From Streptomyces kurssanovii (GTDB lineage Bacteria; Actinomycetota; Actinomycetes; Streptomycetales; Streptomycetaceae): 64,000 bases of DNA. Below are positions 30,919-42,900 of this stretch, one piece after another. Position numbers and translations under genes: made by a program. Below the pieces are notes generated by a model. That model saw only the letters and a list, made by a program, of their open reading frames with translations. It made no database searches and had not been told where the DNA came from. Every line of letters begins with the position of its first letter. The first letter of the stretch is position 1. The DNA lies in assembly GCF_014649695.1 (NCBI RefSeq), contig NZ_BMTN01000016.1:97541-161540 (forward strand), read 5' to 3'.

Positions 30919-33900
30919 CGTTCGTCTCCGAGTCGAAACGCGCGCCGCAGCTCACGGCGGGAGGGGCGGGCGGGCACCGGGGCGGTTCCCGGCCGGTCGG
31001 CGGGGGCCGGGCCCGTGTCGCCGCCCAGGCGGGCGGTGAGCAGGCCGACGAGGTCGTCGAGGGTGGGCCGGGCGAACAGGTCGGCCAGTTCGAGCGCGGC
31101 GCCGGGATAGGCGTCGTCGAGGCGGGCGAAGAGCCGCCCCAGCAGCAGGGAGTTGCCGCCCAGGTCGAAGAACCTCCGGTCGCCCGGTACGTCGTCGAGT
31201 TCGAGGAGCTCCCGCCACAGGGCGCCGACACGGTCCGCGATCGCCGCCCGCCCGGCGGGCGTGGATGCCGAATCGGGTGCGGGTGCGGGTGCGGTATCGG
31301 CCGGGGACGGTGCGGATACGGGCGCGGGGGCGGCGTCGGCCGGCGCGGGTGCGGGTGTGGTGGGGTCGGCGAGGCGTGCCGCCGCCTGCCGGTCGACCTT
31401 GCGGTTGGGTGTGAGCGGGAGGTGTTCCGCGGCGACGAGCCGGTCGGGCAGCATCCACGGCGGCAGCGCCGCGGAGGCGTACTCGCGCAGCGCGCCGAGG
31501 TCGGGCAGGGCGGTGCCGGCGCGCGGGACGGCGACGGCCAGCAGCCGGGCGGAGGGGCCCTCGCCCTGCACGGCGACCACGACGCGGGCGAGCGCCGGGT
31601 GGCCGCCCAGCACGGTCTCGATCTCGCCCAGTTCCATGCGGTGGCCGCGGACCTTGACCTGGCTGTCGGCCCGGCCGAGGAAGGTCAGCCGGCCCTCCGC
31701 GTCGCGGCGTACGAGATCGCCGGTGCGGAACCAGCGGCCGCCGGCCTCGGGCCGCAGCGGGTGGCCGGTGAACCGTTCGGCCGTCAGCTGCGGCCGCTGC
31801 CAGTAGCCGCGGGCCACGCCGGGGCCGCCGATCCACAGTTCGCCGCTCTCCCCCACCGCCGCCTCGCGGGTCGCGGCGGTGTCGGTGACGAGCAGGTCCG
31901 TGGCGCCGATCGGCTCGCCCAGGTGGACGGGGCCGCCGGCCGTGACCGGTGCGATGGTGGACCAGATGGTCGCTTCGGTGGGGCCGTAGACGTTCCACAG
32001 GCTGCCGGTGCGTTCGGCGAGCGCGGCGGCGAGGTTGGGCGGCAGGGCCTCCCCGCCGCACAGTGCGGTCAGTTCACGCCGGCCGCTCCAGCCGCCGTCC
32101 ACGAGCAGCTGCCAGCCGGCGGGGGTGGCCTGCATGGCGGTGACGGCCCGCTGCTCGAGCAGCCGGCCCAGCCGGCGGGCGTCGATGACGTCCGCGCGTT
32201 CGGCGATCACAACGGTGCCGCCGGCCAGGAGCGGGAGGAACAGTTCCAGGACGGAGATGTCGAAGCAGAGGGTGGTGACCGCCAGCAGCCGCCCGGGGGC
32301 GTCCTCGGTGATGCCGACCGTGCGGCCGATCGCCTCCAGGGTGTGCACGACGTTGGCGTGGGTGACCGGGACGCCCTTGGGCCGTCCGGTGCTGCCCGAG
32401 GTGAACATCACGTAGGCGAGGTCGTCCGGCGCGCACACCGCGGCGGCCCGCGCCCGCCCCTGCCCCGCCGGCGTCCCGGCGCCGACCAGAGCGGCGGCGG
32501 TGGCGTTGGTGGTGGGGGTGGGGGTGGTGGGGTCGACGATCCGCAGCCGCTGCGGCAGCAGCCAGGTCAGCTCGCGGTCGGCGACGGCCACCTCGCATCC
32601 CGCGTCGCCGACGACCAGCTTCAGCCGTTCGCTCGGGTAGGAGTCGTCCAGCGGCACATAGGGGCGTCCGCTCTTGAGGATGCCCAGCAGGACGGCCGGC
32701 AGCCGCATGCTGCGGTGCATCAGTACGGCGACGGGGGCGCCGGGCGCGGCCAGTTCGGACACCCGGTGCGCGATGTCGTCGGAGAGCGCGTCGAGTTCGG
32801 CGTAGCTGAGGCTGCCGTGCGCGTCCTCGACGGCCGTCGCCTGCCCGCGGCGGCGCACGGTGGCCGCGAAGCGTTGAACGAGGGTCCCGGCCGCGGGGTC
32901 GAGCAGCTCCCCCACCGTGGCAGGGCGGTGGACCAGTTCGGCCGCCGTGCGCCGCAGGTCCTCGACGAAGGCGTCGACCCGCGCGGCGTCCAGGACGGCG
33001 GTGCGGTGGTTGGCGAGGATCTCCGTGCCGGCCAGGGTGTCGGTCACCTCCAGGCCGAGATCGAAGTGCCCGCGCTGCCCGCGCCGGTACACCGGCTCCC
33101 AGCCGTCCGGTGTCCGGGCTTCGCCGGTGCGCTCCCAGTTCTGGTAGGCGAGCGTGACCGTGGGCACGGCGTCCTCGCCGCCCGCCGCCCGGCACAGCTC
33201 GACCAGGCGCGGGTAGGGCAGCCGGGCGTGCCCGAGCGCGCCGCGCACCTCCTGGTTCAGGTCCTTGAGCCAGTCGGCGACCGGCCGGCCGGGATCGATG
33301 TCGATCCGCAGCGGCACGGTGCTGACGAAGCAGCCGACGCTGGTCTCCTCCTCGCGCGCGGTGCGCCCGTAGGTGGGGACGGCGACGAGGAACGAGCGGT
33401 GCCCGGTGGCCCGGGACAGCGCCGCGGCGAACGCGGCGAGCAGCGCCGTGAACGGCGGCACGCCGGCGCTCTGCGCGACCTGCGCGAGGCTCTGCGACAG
33501 GGCGGGCGGCATCCGGTACTCGCGGTGCGCTCCCGCGGCCCCGGCCCGCTCGCCGCCGCCGGGGAACAGCACGCCCTTGGCCGCGCCGCCGGCCAGCCGT
33601 TGTGTCCAGTACCGCTCGTCCTCCCGGGCGTCGGCCCGGCCGGCCTCGAGCTCGCGGCGCAGCGCGCGGGCGAAGGGGACGGCCGGCGCCGGGGCGGGGG
33701 CACCGTGCGCGGCGGCGGCGTAGAGGGCGGCGAAGTCGTCGCGCAGCAGTTCGGCGGAGCGTCCGTCGACGGCGATGTGATGGGTGGTCAGCTGCAGGAC
33801 GGGGCCCTGCCCGTCGCCGTCCTGCGGCTCCCACAGGACGGCGCGCAGCAGCGGCCCGGCGGAGGTGTCGAGCCGCCGGTCCGCCTCGTCCCTTACGGCC

Positions 33901-36900
33901 TGGCCGAGAGCGTCCTCGGCGACGACGCGGGTGACAAGGGCGGCCGTGTCCGGGGCGGCGGGGAGGAAGGCGGGGGCGCCGTCGCGGGGCCGTACGCGGC
34001 AGCCGAGCACCGGGTGGCGGCGTACCAGGGCGGCCACGGCGGTGTGCAGGGCCTCGCGGTCGGCGGTGGCGGGCAGCCGCCACGCCAGGCTGATGTTGTA
34101 GGGGGCGTGGGGCGCGGCGCCCTGGTCGGCGGCCCACATGCCCACCAGCCGGTCGGGCAGCACGGCGGTCTGCTCGTCGCCGGCACCGGGTGCGGTCGCG
34201 GGTGCGGGTGTTGCCGGGCCGGTCTCCGTGGCAGGGGCGGGTGCAGCGGTGGGTGCGGGGGCCGTCACCGGTCCGGCGGGAACGGTGTCCGCAGCGGCGG
34301 CGGTGACGGCGGCGGTCAGCTGGGGGCCCATGTCGGCGAGCAGACGGTCGGTCAGTTCCCGCAGGCTGGCACTGTCGAGGAGGACGGACAGGGGGATGCG
34401 GCCCAGGTCGTCCTCGAGCATGCGGCTCAGGCGCATCAGGGAGATGGAGTCGACGCCGTGGTCGGTGAGCGGGGCGTGCGGGTCGATCGTCTCCGGCCGT
34501 ACGCCGACGGCTTCGGCGACGCGTTCGCTCAGCCAGCGCAGGGCGGCCTGCGCCGGGGCGGTGTCGTGCGCCGTCGTGGTGTCGTGCGCGGGGGCGGCGG
34601 GTGCGGGGGCCGGGACGGGCTCGGGCCCGGCGGCGGTTGCCTCGACGGTGGTGGCGGTGGTGGACAGGGCCTGGTCCCAGACCGTGTGGTCGCCGGCGAC
34701 GAGGGCGATGTAGGCGGTGTCCGGGGTGGTCGCCGCGGTGAGCCGGGGCCACAGGGCCGCCACCGCGTCGCGGGTGGCGACCGGCTGGAGGCCGTAGGTC
34801 TGTTCGAGGTAGCGCAGGGTGTCGGGGGCGGGGGCCGTGCCCGCGTCGGCGAGGACGGGCCAGCCGGCGGTCAGGGTGCGGCCGGGGCGCAGGCCGCGTG
34901 CGGTCCACCGGGCGCGCTGGTGGGCGAACTGGTCGAGGAAGCCGTTGGCGAAGGCGTAGTCGCTCTGGCCCTGGTTGCCGACGAGGGAGGCGAGGGAGGA
35001 GGCGAGGACGAAGAAGTCCAGCGGGTGGTCGGCGAGGGCGGCGTCGAGGTGAAGCGCGCCGAGTATTTTGCTGCGGCACACGGCCTGGACCGCTTCGGGT
35101 GTCTTGCCGCGAAGGAACTGGTCGCGCAGGACGCCGGCCGCGTGGACGACGCCGTGCAGGCGGATGCGGCTGTCAGCGAGGTGGGTGGCGAGGTCGGCGA
35201 CCTGCCGGGGGTCGGTGGCATCGCAGCGGCGGTAGACGATCCGGTCGTCGCCGGCGGCGGCGCGGCGCAGGGCCTCGAGGGCCGTCCCGTCCGGTTGTTC
35301 GGAGCGGCCGATCAGGACGAGCCGTGCGGTGGGGGCCCGGTGCAGGATGTCGGCGGCGATGTGCCGTCCCAGTCCGCCCAGTCCGCCGGTGATCAGGTAG
35401 CTGCCGGCCGGGTCGAGGAGGGTGCCGGCGGTGTCGGGGGCCGGCTCGGGTGCGCGGGTGAGGACGGCGGTGCGGCGCAGGCCGGCGGGGCCCAGGCGGG
35501 TCCAGTCGCCGTCGTCGGCGGCCGTTTCCGTCAGGAGGGCGGTGTGGGCGGCCCGCGGGTCCGACGCCGCCCAGGCGGCGTCGAGGGTGACCAGGCGCAG
35601 GGTGAACCGGCCGGTCTCCCCCGCGGCGGTGCGTATCAGGCTGTGCAGGGCGCGCACGAGGGGGGTGAGGTGGCCGTCGGGGCCGGTGCGGGTCACCAGC
35701 AGGATGCGGGCGCCGTCCAGGGCACGGCTGCGCACGAGGGTGCGCAGCAGGGTGAACAGGGGGGTCAGGGCGGTGGTGGTGAAGTGGTCCCAGGCGGCCG
35801 CGGTCTGTTCGAGGCGCAGCGGGGTGGTGCCGAGCCCGGGGTGGTGGGGGTCGGTGAGGTGGGTGAGGTCGATGAGGACGGTGGCCGGTGTGCCGGTGCG
35901 GGCGGCGCTCTGTTCGAGCTGCTTCTCGTCGAGGCCGGGGCCCGGTTCGAGCAGGGCGGCGGGCAGGAGGGTGCGGGTGTGGGCGGCGAGGGCGCCGGAG
36001 GCGTCGCCGATCAGCCACAGCGGCCCGTCGGCGCCGGCGCGGGTGTCGTCGCCGACGGGGGCGGTGTGCCAGCCCAGGCGGTAGCCGGCCAGCGGCACGG
36101 GCGCCGGGTGGGGCGGTGCGGGAGCGGGTTCGGGGCGTGCGGTGGTGGCGGCGGGCGGTGAGACGGTGTCCACGCGGATGCGGAAGCCGTCGATCTCGGC
36201 GAGGACTTCGCCGCTGCCGGGGTCGATCAGGCACAGGTCGAAGACGTGGACGCCGGCGGTGTCGTCGCGCCTGACGCGGCGGGTGTGGACGTAGGCGCCG
36301 GTGGTGACGGGCTGGTGGACGGTGAGCCGGCCGATGGTCAGGGGGCGCAGCCGACGGGGTCCGGGTGTCTCGGTGAGCAGCAGGTACGCGGCGCTCTGGC
36401 AGGCGCCGTCGAGGAGGGCGGGGTGCAGCACATGGCGTCCGTCGGTGTCCTCGCCCGCCGGCAGGCGCAGTTCGGCGGTGGTCTCCTCGCCGTGCACGGC
36501 GGCCCGCCGTACGGTGCGGTACAGCGGCCCGTAGGTGAAGTGGTGGGCGGTGAAGGCCTGGTAGAAGGCGTCGGTGCCGGTGTCGTGGCCCTCCAGGCGG
36601 GCGTCGAGGTCGGCGGGCCGGTAGACGAGGTGGGGGCGCAGGGGGGCGCCGGCGCCGGCGGCGGGCCGGGGCCGGGTGGTGCCCTGGGCGACGACGGTGC
36701 CCTCCACGGTGGTGGTGAAGCGGCGCTCGCCGTGGGTGCCGGGTTCCTCGAGGTGGGTGGTGACGGTCATGGGCAGCCCGGTGGCGGGCTGCGGCCAGGC
36801 GAGGTCGCGGATCTCGGTGCGGTAGGGGTTCTCGTCGGCGGCGATCAGCGCTTCGTGGACGAGTTCGGGGTGGAACGCGCCGGGCAGCAGCATCTGTTCG

Positions 36901-39900
36901 TCCACGACGTGGTCGCGTACCCAGCGGGAGGCGCCGCCGAGGCGGGCGGTGACGGTGCGGGCGGCGGGCATCCGGACGGTGTCGGTGAGCGGCATGGGCG
37001 AGGGCCGCTCGGCCGCCGGCCGGCCGGCGCCGGGGACGGTGCAGGGGATGCGGGCGAAGGGGGTGGTGGGCAGCGGCACCCGCCGTGCCGGGCCCGCGGG
37101 GGCCCGGTAGGTGCCGTGCGTGACCCAGGCCCGTGCGGCACCGCGCCCGCCGTGGCTCTCGTAGTCGTCCGCGTGGCCGTCGGTGTCGGGGCCGGGCTGG
37201 TCGGCGGTGGTGAGGGCGGGGTGGGGGGTGTCCTCGGCCAGGGCGCGCAGCGCGGCGCGCAGTTCGGCGTGGTCGTGGGCGGTGACGGCGGCGCGGTGGG
37301 GGCCCACGTCGCGGCCGGTGGCCAGGGTGTGGGCGATGTCGGCGAGCGTGGCGGTGGCGGCGTCGACGGTGTCGGCGAGGCGGCGGGCGACGGTGCGCAG
37401 CCGGTCGGCGTCCGGCGCGGCGAGCGGCACGAGCACGGGTGCGGGTGCGGGGGTGTCGGCGGGCCGCGGCGGTGTCCGGTACTCCTCCAGCACGGCGTGG
37501 GCGCCCGCGCCGCCGGCGCCGAAGGAGCTGACGGCGCAGCGGCGCGGCTGTTCGCCGTTCCAGGGTTCGGTGGCCCGCTGGATGTGCAGGGGGGCGTTGT
37601 CCAGGTCGAGTTTCGGGTTGAGCTGTTCGGCGTTGAGGGTGGGCACGAAGCGGTGGTGGCGCAGTTGGAGGATCGCCTTGGTCAGTCCGGCGATGCCGGC
37701 GGCGGCCTCGGTGTGGCCGATGTTCGACTTGACGGAGCCGATGCGCAGCGGTTCCCGGGCGGTCCGGGTCTCTCCGAAGGCCAGGGCCAGGGCGCGCAGT
37801 TCGACGGGGTCGCCGAGTTCGGTGCCGGTGCCGTGGGCCTCGAGGTAGCCGATGCCGGCCGGGTCGAGGCCGGCGTCCTTGAGGGTGGCGTCGATGAGGG
37901 CGGCCTGGGCGCGCGGGTTGGGGACGGTGTAGCCGCCGGTGCCGCCGCCGTGGTTGAGGCCGGTGCCGCGGATGACGGCGTGGATGGTGTCGCCGTCCGC
38001 TTCGGCGCGGTCCAGGCGTTTGAGGACGACCGCGCCGGCGCCTTCGCCGGGTACGAAGCCGTCGCCGCCGGCGCCGAAGCTGCGGGTGCGGTCGCCGCGG
38101 GAGGGCATGCCGAGCGCGCACAGGCCGGTGAACCGGTCGGGGTGCAGGTAGAGGTTGACTCCCCCCGCCAGGGCGAGGTCGGCCTCGCCGTCGCGCAGGG
38201 CGCGGCAGGCCAGGTGCAGCGCGGTCAGCGAGGACGAGCACATGGTGTCGACGCTCAGGCTCGGGCCGCTGAGGTCGAAGGCGTGGGAGACACGGTTGGC
38301 GACGGAGGCGGCGGCGGTGACCGCGTACTCGGGGTTGTCGGCGCCGGCGGTGCGGGCGTCGTGCTGGGCCAGCAGGTGGCTGTTGGCGGTGACCCCGGCG
38401 AACACGCCCACCCGGGGCCCGCCGTGATGGCCGGTCAGGGTGGGGCGGGCGTAGCCGGCGTGTTCGAACGCCTCGCGGGCCACTTCCAGGAACAGCCGCT
38501 CCTGCGGGTCCATCAGGGCCGCGTCCCTGGGGGTGATCCGGAACAGGGCCGCGTCGAAGGTGTCGATGTCGTCGAGGAAGCAGCCGTAGCGGGCGTAGCC
38601 GCCGCCGGCGGTGCGGGCGGTACGCCAGTCCCAGCGCTCCGCGGGCACTTCGCGTACGGGGGTGCGGCCCGAACTGAGCAGGTCCCAGAAGGCGTCGAGG
38701 TCCTGAGCGCCGGGGTAGCGGCCGGCGAGCCCGACCACGGCGATCGCCGCGCCGGGCGCGGGGTCCGCTGTGGCGGCCGGCGGCGCGGAGGGGACGGCGG
38801 GGGCGGTGGTGAGCGGGGTGGTGGGCAGGTCGGCGAGGGCGCTGACGCGTGCGGCCGGCTCCTCGGGCGCGATGGCGGCGTTCCCGGTGGTCGGGGCGGG
38901 CGGTGCGGTGGGTGCGGGGGTGAGGTGGCGGGCCAGGGCGCGGGGGGTGGGGTGTTCGAAGACAAGGGTGGCGGGCACCGGCCGGCCGGGGTACATCTCG
39001 CGCAGCCGCTGGGTGAGTTCCTCGTGGAGCAGCGAGTCGACGCCCAGGGCGGGGAAGTCGCTGTCCGCGTCGAGGAGGGCGGCGTCCTGGGCGGTGAGTT
39101 CGGCGACCAGGGCCATCAGCTGTGCCACCGTCCGGGCCCAGGCGCCGTCCTCGGCCCCGGTGTCCGCGCCCCAGGTGTCCGCGCCCCCGGTGTCGTCCCG
39201 CCCGGTGCCGGCGTGCGGGCTGTCGTCGTGCGGGGTTTCGCCGAGGGGGCGGGGGCGGCGGGTGCTGTCGTGGTGGTGCGCGGTGGTGTCCGGGGCGGTG
39301 CGGCGGGCGAGCATCCGGGCGAGGTCGTCGACGGTGCGGTGCTCGAACAGGGCGGTCGCGGTCAGCGGGCCGTGGCTGCGGGAGACGGCCTGGACCAGTT
39401 CCATGTTGAGGAGCGAGTCGATGCCCAGTTCCTGCCAGGGCAGATAGCCCGGGACGGTGGCCGACGGGTCGCCGAGCAGGTCGCGCACGATCCGGCGCAG
39501 CCCCTCGGCGATCTCCTCGGTGCGGTCGGTGCCGGCGGCGGGCGGCCGGCAGGTGAGCAGGGCGACGCAGCCGGGCGCGTCGCGCAGGTGGGCGGTGTCC
39601 GTCAGGCTCCAGCCGCGGGCCGTGAGCAGTGAGCGCCAGCGTGGCACGTCCAGCAGCGGGCCGTGGGGCATGCGCCGGTCGGTGTCGACGTAGCGCCACC
39701 AGCCGTCGGTGAGGCCGAAGGTGAGGGTGTAGACGGCGGCGGGGGCGACCATCTCGACGAGCAGCAGCCGCCCGCCGGGGGCGAGGAGTTCCTCGATGTG
39801 GGCGAGGGTGCGGGACAGGTCGCGGGTGGCGTGCAGCACGTTGCTGGCCACGACCAGGTCGAAGGTGTGCGCGGCGAGCTGCTGGGTGCGGGGGTTCTTC

Positions 39901-42900
39901 TCGATGTCCAGCAGCCGGGGGGTGATCCGGTCGCCGAAGCGGCGGCGGCCGTGCTGCAGGAAGGCCGGTGACAGGTCCGTGTACACGTACTCGAAGCCGG
40001 TGACGCCGCGGGCGTCGAGGGCGTCGAGCGCGGCGGCGGTGGTGCCGCCCACGCCGGCGCCGATCTCCAGGATGCGGGCGGCGTCGGGCATCCGGGCCGC
40101 GTTGTCGGCCAGGGCGTGGGCGGCGGCGGTGTTGACGGGGTCGAAGAGCTGGTTGCCGCTGTAGACGGCGCTGACGGTGCCGAGGTCGCCGCCGGGGAAC
40201 AGGACGGCGGTGGCGGGCACGTCACCGCGCAGCACCGGGCCGTAGGACTCCAGGGCACGGTCCAGGAGGGTGAGGTGGCCGGCCAGGTCGGGGTGGTCGG
40301 CGAGCAGCGCCCGGCGGGTGCGGGCGAGTTCGGCGGGTGCGGGCACCGGCAGGCCGGCGCGGTGTCGGCCGGTGAGGAGGTCCAGGACCGCGGCCAGCAG
40401 CAGCCGGTGCTCGGGGACGGCCGCCAGCAGCTGGGCGGCGCTGTGCACGGTGGTGGCGGGGTCGGCGGCCAGCGCCGGGGTGAGGCCCAGTTCGCTCATC
40501 CGGTGGGCGAGCGCACCGCCGGCGTAGTCCTCGAGCCGGTGGGCCGCGTCGTCGGCGGCAGCCACCGCGGTGGCCGCGGGGGTGGCGGGGGGTGCGGTGA
40601 GCGGGCGCAGCGGTTGTGGGTCGCCGGCGACGGCGACGATCTGAGGTCGGTTGCCGGACATGCCCGCTTCCAAGGCGGCCACTCCCCTTTCCGGGTCGAA
40701 TGCGGTGAGGCCGGGGTACTCGCGCCGGACGTGGGCGCTGTAGCGGCGGGCGAGGCCGGTGTCGTGCCACAGGCCCCAGTCGAAGGCGCGGACGGTCGGC
40801 CCGGCGTGGTCGGTGGCGGTGGCGTAGTGGCCGAGGAAGGCGTTGGCGGCGGCGTAGTTGAGGCCGCCGGCGCTGCCGAAGAGGCCGGCGACGGAGGAGA
40901 ACAGGACGAGCGCGGGGGGCGGTGTGCCCGGGGCGGGTCGGTGTGCGCGCAGGGCGCGGGCGAGGCCGATGACGGCGCTCACCTTGGTCGCCAGGACCTC
41001 GTCGAGGTCGTGGGCGGTCAGCTCGTGCAGGGGGGCGGCGCTCACCGAGCCGATGCTGTGCACGATGCCGTCGAGGCGGCCGTGGGCTTCCCGGCAGTCG
41101 GCGAGGACGCGTGCGACGTCGTCGTCGCGGGTGATGTCGGCGCTTCGGTAGCGGGCGTGGCCGCCTGCCGCGGTGAGGTCGGCGAGCAGGGCGCGGGTGT
41201 CCTCGCCGGCCGGTGAGCGGCCGACGAGGAGCAGGCGGGCCCTGTAGTGGGCGGCCAGGTGGCGGGCGACGGCGGCGCCGATGCCGCCGGTGCCGCCGAA
41301 CAGGACGTAGCTGCCGCCGTGGACGAACCCTTCGCTCCGCCCGGTGGGCGGGGCTTGTTCGGTGTACACCTGGCGCAGGCGCCGGCCGCCGCGCAGGGCG
41401 GTCAGGGCGACGGTGTCGGCGCACGGTTCGCGCAGTGCTGCGGCCAGGTCGCCGGGTGCGGGTGCGGTGTCCAGGTCGACGGCCGCGCAGGTGAGGTGTC
41501 CGGCTTCGCGCGGCAGGGTGCGCAGGGCTCCCAGGAGGGCGCCTTGCAGGGCGGCGCCCGGCTGCGGGGCACCGGAGAGCGGTGCGGTGAGGCCGGTGGT
41601 GATCAGGGTGATGCGTGCCGGGCTGTCGCCGCGGGCCAGGACCTGGCCCACCGTCAGCAGTGTTTCGAGCCAGCCGCGCAGGGTCAGGGCGCCGGTGCTG
41701 TCCTCGCTCCAGGACGAGCCGTCGACCAGCAGCGCGATGTGCGGCGGCTGCCCGGTGTCGAGGCGGTGCAGGGCCCGGGTGAAGGTGTCCGGGTCGAGCC
41801 GTCCGCCGCTCGTCGCCAACCGCACGGCCCCGGGGGGGTCGGTGAGGTCGGCGAGGTGGGTGCCGGTGTCGTCGTGGACGATCAGGAGCGGGCCGCCGGG
41901 GCCGTCGTGCGGCGCGGTCGGCGGCTCGGGCATCCACTCGGGGGCGAGGACCCGTATCCCGGGCCCGGCGCTCGTGTCGGATGCGGGCGGCACGGGAAGG
42001 GGCGCGGCGGCGGCAGGCGGCGGTGCGGGGGTGTCCCATTCGGGGACCAGGACACGCAGGGAGGCGACGGCGTCGGCGACGGCCCGGGCGTGGGCGTCGT
42101 CGGGGAGTTCGCTGCCGTCCGGTGTGGTTTCGCGGGCTGCGGCCGTCTGTCCTGATGTGCCCGGCAGCGCCTCGTCGGCGGGGTGGTGCCCGGGGGTGGG
42201 TGCGGCGGGGTGCAGGCGCAGTCCGGTGACCCGCAGGACGGGGGTGCCGTCGGGGTCGGTGGCCTGCAGGTCCAGGACGGCGTGGGTGGGGCCGGTGGCG
42301 ACCCGGTGGACGGTGAGCTGCGCGGTGGGCGGGATGCGGCCGTTCCATTCGATGTGGTCGGCGGCGGCCGCCACGCGGGGTCCTTCGCCGTCCAGCAGGG
42401 CGCACGAGGCCTGCAGTGCGGCGTCCAGCCAGGCCACGCGGCGGGTGCGCGGGTCCGTGTCGGCGGGGGCGGTGATCCGGGCGGTGACGCGGGCGCCGGT
42501 GCGGCGCACGTCGTGCAGCAGCCGGTAGACGGGGCCCACTTCGACGCTGTTGCGGACAAGGACGGCGTCGAGGTCGACGTCCTGGCCGGGACCGTCGGCG
42601 GTCTCGGCGTCGCGGGGGCCTGCGGCGGGGGTGGTGGCGGGGACGGCGGTGGCGCAGATGTGGCCGTCGTGTTCCAGGTGCAGGCGTGTCCCGGTGTCGG
42701 CGGGGGTGGTGCGGCGCCTCAGGTGCACTGTGCTGCCGGCCGGTACGGGGACGGGCCGCAGCAGCCGCAGGCGGCTCAGGGCGACGGGTCCGCCGTCGGC
42801 GAGGGCGTCGATCAGGGCGGCGCCGGGCACCACGGTGCGGCCGCCGACGCGGTGGCGGGTCAGCGGGTGCCCGTGGTCGAGGGTGTAGGGGGGCGTGCCG

